Shown piece by piece: positions 15,101 through 16,264 of a stretch of 16,264 nucleotides of DNA (within the stretch, counting starts at the first letter, position 1; every line of letters begins with the position of its first letter). Origin of the DNA: an uncultured Collinsella sp. (lineage in GTDB: Bacteria > Actinomycetota > Coriobacteriia > Coriobacteriales > Coriobacteriaceae); NCBI GenBank assembly GCA_902491415.1, contig CABUHP010000013.1:1-16264 (forward strand). Reading direction: 5' to 3'. The notes beneath the pieces are model-generated. The model made no database searches and was not told the origin of the DNA. It was given only the letters and a program-made list of their open reading frames with translations. Position numbers and translations under genes: made by a program.

Positions 15101-15502
15101 ACCTACACGGTGAAGGAGGTCGAGCCTACCACCGGTGCCATCGACAAGCTCCGCTACTCCAAGGCCGAGTACCAGGTTGCCGTCACGGTGAAGGCTGAGC
15201 TGAATGGGGCCGGCAAGTACACCGGCCTCATCACCTCCACCACGGTCACCCAGATGAAGGACGACATGGGCAACGCCCTGGGCGAGAACGGGCGGGGCAT
15301 CGAAGTCCCATCCGCCGGCGCGGGCCCAACCGCCATTCCCGCCTCCACCTTCACCAACACCTACTCCACCTCTTTGCCCCTTTCTGGTATGTCGGGCGTC
15401 ACTCTGACGTACCTTGCCGGCGCGGCGGTGCTTTGCGCTGCTGCAGCCTGGATGCACATTCGTCGCAAGGCGAATGCGAAGGGAGGTGAGCGTCGTGAAT
15501 AA
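12185..15502 (+). CDS. Large sortase-anchored pilus adhesin (probable tip pilin)
   Basis: A 1105-residue surface protein. Signal peptide at residues 1-45 (basic start, hydrophobic VLAGVLCGASVLSLVLSLVM, cut near SQAIA). A Ser/Glu/Asn-rich linker follows (50-112). Residues about 116-604 resemble the choice-of-anchor-A family: TYVGRDMYIGG, and near the end SIMWNFVNTQSLTI, MIGSILVPNGSF and RHNFPWSG. Two Cna-B/SpaA-like domains follow (about 606-709 ending IKEETAPAGY; about 746-846 ending LVETQAPFGY), then a pilin isopeptide domain (about 877-1062: IPVTKSV, YTVKEVEP, FTNTYS). The wall-sorting signal is LPLSG (1064-1068), a membrane helix and a basic tail. Lys and Glu/Asn pairs in the stalk domains should form internal isopeptide bonds. 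I chose the ATG at 12185 (GGGGAGGAGA site); the open frame reaches back to 12107 without one. A run of nine G lies in codons 58-61. Confidence 0.9.
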   Translation: MKANSEKTKQSKKATRRVLAGVLCGASVLSLVLSLVMPPISQAIANDVQTVSTEETVMGGGSSSESAAVDNTSEDAENQNSDETNGGEAGSSNSAEQAQSANAASARATATVEKGIYVPTSIGIGTNIDVSTPDPGVATYVGRDMYIGGKPSDTSNLDAENAPTGSYAAEAEGLTLVRGKLAMNPVKESWPYQSIGAGFRFGTVGFGSQFRPVAGSTALAVAGIKSAITKMSVGYSGDSPETTTVGAWKKGAWVGRQKSSEGATPSGFAYTAQIAGPITYWRDNNERQSVVTTQGNWYEGENSQESNLFNQTVDLTNVNNNDYSSYNGEDGYLSKLSKQLNSFANTGTLEVGFASNHNNYVINKYDKTDCNYGLVFDESYKTIYSDCADTSLNGKQFKNSERLITFKGDNTSMQQVFTIDASQLSNTYNNEYYRGVDFAFEGIPKGASVVVNVTGSSNIEFHNGWRFWWNGTEISRGYETQYSGKELGEAYATASQSIMWNFVNTQSLTIRGGIAGENRADWGYGGTATGAKWTDDDPAAAMIGSILVPNGSFDDHVTTNGRVYVGVDFSMNSPKVAAAFGEGNSASVIDMDQERHNFPWSGSYTPDGSAVAWSKVDAANGNTSLPGSSWAIYGSVENAVAGKDAIVTVTDGGANDYASGDGKLQFNYLNQKANIGNSNDTNYFTYYIKEETAPAGYQKSDTIYYATMNNTGEKPNYVQGYVDENGKNVPFENNPTGAIPNTKIITGTVSWTKVGEGDTKHTPLAGSEWKLTKTNDADGAAVNQSWTVRDQVSDQSTSSDTTWVDTDTAPGKFKLEGLLPGTYTLVETQAPFGYELNKNTYKFTVDSTNGSITWKENERPSIDSGTTYISDKCSATSVKIPVTKSVRNTDWPKDADDKYVPFEFSIVATGDYAAKAPMPEAPEAPKISVAPKARETDAAKLNNITATFGAMTFNKSHLSDAPGEVGDYARTYTYTVKEVEPTTGAIDKLRYSKAEYQVAVTVKAELNGAGKYTGLITSTTVTQMKDDMGNALGENGRGIEVPSAGAGPTAIPASTFTNTYSTSLPLSGMSGVTLTYLAGAAVLCAAAAWMHIRRKANAKGGERRE
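12358..12366 (+). repeat. G9 homopolymer in the adhesin coding region (likely phase-variation switch)
   Basis: Nine G in a row within ATG GGG GGG GGT (codons 58-61), shortly after the signal peptide. The frame is ON as sequenced. Adding one G gives TTC CTC AAG TGA, a stop four codons later. Losing one G leads to TAG within ten codons. Confidence 0.85.
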
Positions 15503-16264
15503 GAAAGTTTGCTCCTTCCCGATCCTGTTTGCGCTGCTTGCCCTCCTGATCGGCACCTGCGCGGTTGTGTTCCCCGCATCCGCGCAGGCCGCGCCGACCT
15601 CGACCGGTTCCATCACGGTGAGCGGCACCGTGGCGAGCAGCTACGACGCCTACCAGATCTTTGACGCCAACGTCGTCGACGGCGACAACGACGCCAAGAT
15701 CGCCACCGACCTCGCCTGGGCAAGCGACGCCGCGCGCGACGCCGCGCTGCCCGTGCTGCACAGCGCCGGCATGCCCAATTCCCAGACCACCGCGCAGGAA
15801 GCTGCCGAGTGGCTCAACAACGATTCCCACCTTACGAGCGCGCTGAGCGCAGAGCTCGCTCGTTCCCTCCAGAGCTCTGGCGCCGTGTCCGTGGCCCTTA
15901 ACGCGGGCACGACGGCCGAGCTGCCCTGTGGCTACTGGCTCATCGTCGCCGACGACGACGCCATCGCCCAGGGTGAGGCCGGCACCGCGCCGATCATGAC
16001 TCTTGTGGGCGGCAGCGCCGTCACCGTCAAGCCCAAGGCGGCGACGCCCAAGGTTGCCAAGCACGTGCTGGAGGACAGCACCGCCGCATGGCAGAAGGCC
16101 GCCGACGCCACGGTCGCCGACGACCTGTACTGGCGCCTCTCTGCCACGGTCCCGGCGGGGCTCACGGCCTACGACACCTATACGGTGCAGTTCGTCGACA
16201 CCATGGGCGCGGGGCTCGACTCCTCCAAGGTCGCCGCGAGCATGCGCGTGTACGTGGCGGCGGG
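15495..16264 (+). CDS. Sortase-type shaft pilin subunit, N-terminal part (3' cut by window)
   Basis: The frame is open to the window end (256 codons visible). It starts with a signal peptide: NKK, then a hydrophobic run (ILFALLALLIGTCAVVF) and a probable cut at ASAQA. The mature start STGSITVSGTVASSYDAYQIFDA and a later GYWLIVADD form the N-terminal domain of class-I shaft pilins. TVKPKAATPKVAKHVLED carries the Lys-rich pilin motif used by the sortase to link subunits. It leads into the fimbrial isopeptide-forming D2 domain (DDLYWRLSATVPAGLTAYDTYTVQFVDTM). I chose GTG at 15495, which overlaps the adhesin stop by 8 nt and has a GGGAGG site in the adhesin's last codons, so translation is coupled. 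The C-terminal LPxTG and a sortase gene are expected beyond the window. Confidence 0.9.
   Translation, partial: MNKKVCSFPILFALLALLIGTCAVVFPASAQAAPTSTGSITVSGTVASSYDAYQIFDANVVDGDNDAKIATDLAWASDAARDAALPVLHSAGMPNSQTTAQEAAEWLNNDSHLTSALSAELARSLQSSGAVSVALNAGTTAELPCGYWLIVADDDAIAQGEAGTAPIMTLVGGSAVTVKPKAATPKVAKHVLEDSTAAWQKAADATVADDLYWRLSATVPAGLTAYDTYTVQFVDTMGAGLDSSKVAASMRVYVAA

Noticed and set aside
14282..15628. 448-codon open frame on the minus strand over the pilins
   Set aside because: Mirror of the adhesin and shaft pilin reading frames, no recognisable domains, and it crosses two well-supported genes.

Overview
The window reads as a stretch of chromosome from a GC-rich Gram-positive bacterium. 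The core genes are strongly GC-biased (for example 43 of 60 bases in 121-180). Several genes start with GTG. The right end carries sortase-type pilins with an LPxTG-like signal. My best guess is a gut Coriobacteriia such as Collinsella, based on gene style and general recall. No 16S or other marker in the window proves it.

Layout, left to right. (1) 2-1045: the C-terminal half of NAD-dependent DNA ligase LigA, ending in a perfect 13-bp hairpin that can terminate transcription from both sides. (2) 1081-2645, minus strand: a much more AT-rich two-gene unit. It holds a Tat-exported papain-fold (C10/C39-like) cysteine protease candidate followed closely by a small lipoprotein. (3) 2754-5069, minus strand: a drug-response unit. 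A MerR-type promoter/operator drives a MATE exporter, and a MerR-family regulator with a GyrI-like ligand domain lies downstream. The regulator is broken by a 4-bp tandem duplication. (4) 5334-6371: a lone DUF559/AbiEi-like protein with a PD-(D/E)XK-type nuclease signature. (5) 6607-8968: a molybdenum cofactor operon, moaA followed 4 nt later by an unusual moaC-mobB fusion. Together these would make cyclic pyranopterin monophosphate from GTP and assist late cofactor assembly. (6) 9355-10635: an MFS transporter. (7) 10859-11680: a Cof-type HAD phosphatase. (8) 12185-16264: the start of a pilus operon, with a large probable tip adhesin (choice-of-anchor-A-like head, Cna-B/SpaA-like stalk, LPLSG anchor) overlapping by 8 nt a shaft pilin cut by the window end. 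The sortase is expected just downstream, outside the window.

The intergenic gaps are unusually structured. Three copies of a ~65-bp palindrome (CCATCACAACATTCGA arms) sit between genes. Four hairpins share a GGGACAGG-like loop while their stems vary, including one compensatory base-pair change. A separate 100-bp imperfect palindrome follows moaC-mobB.

The most testable biological signal is a run of nine G in codons 58-61 of the adhesin. Gain or loss of one G brings a stop codon within a few codons, so the pilus tip is probably phase-variable. I see no tRNA, rRNA, CRISPR array or transposase gene in the window.
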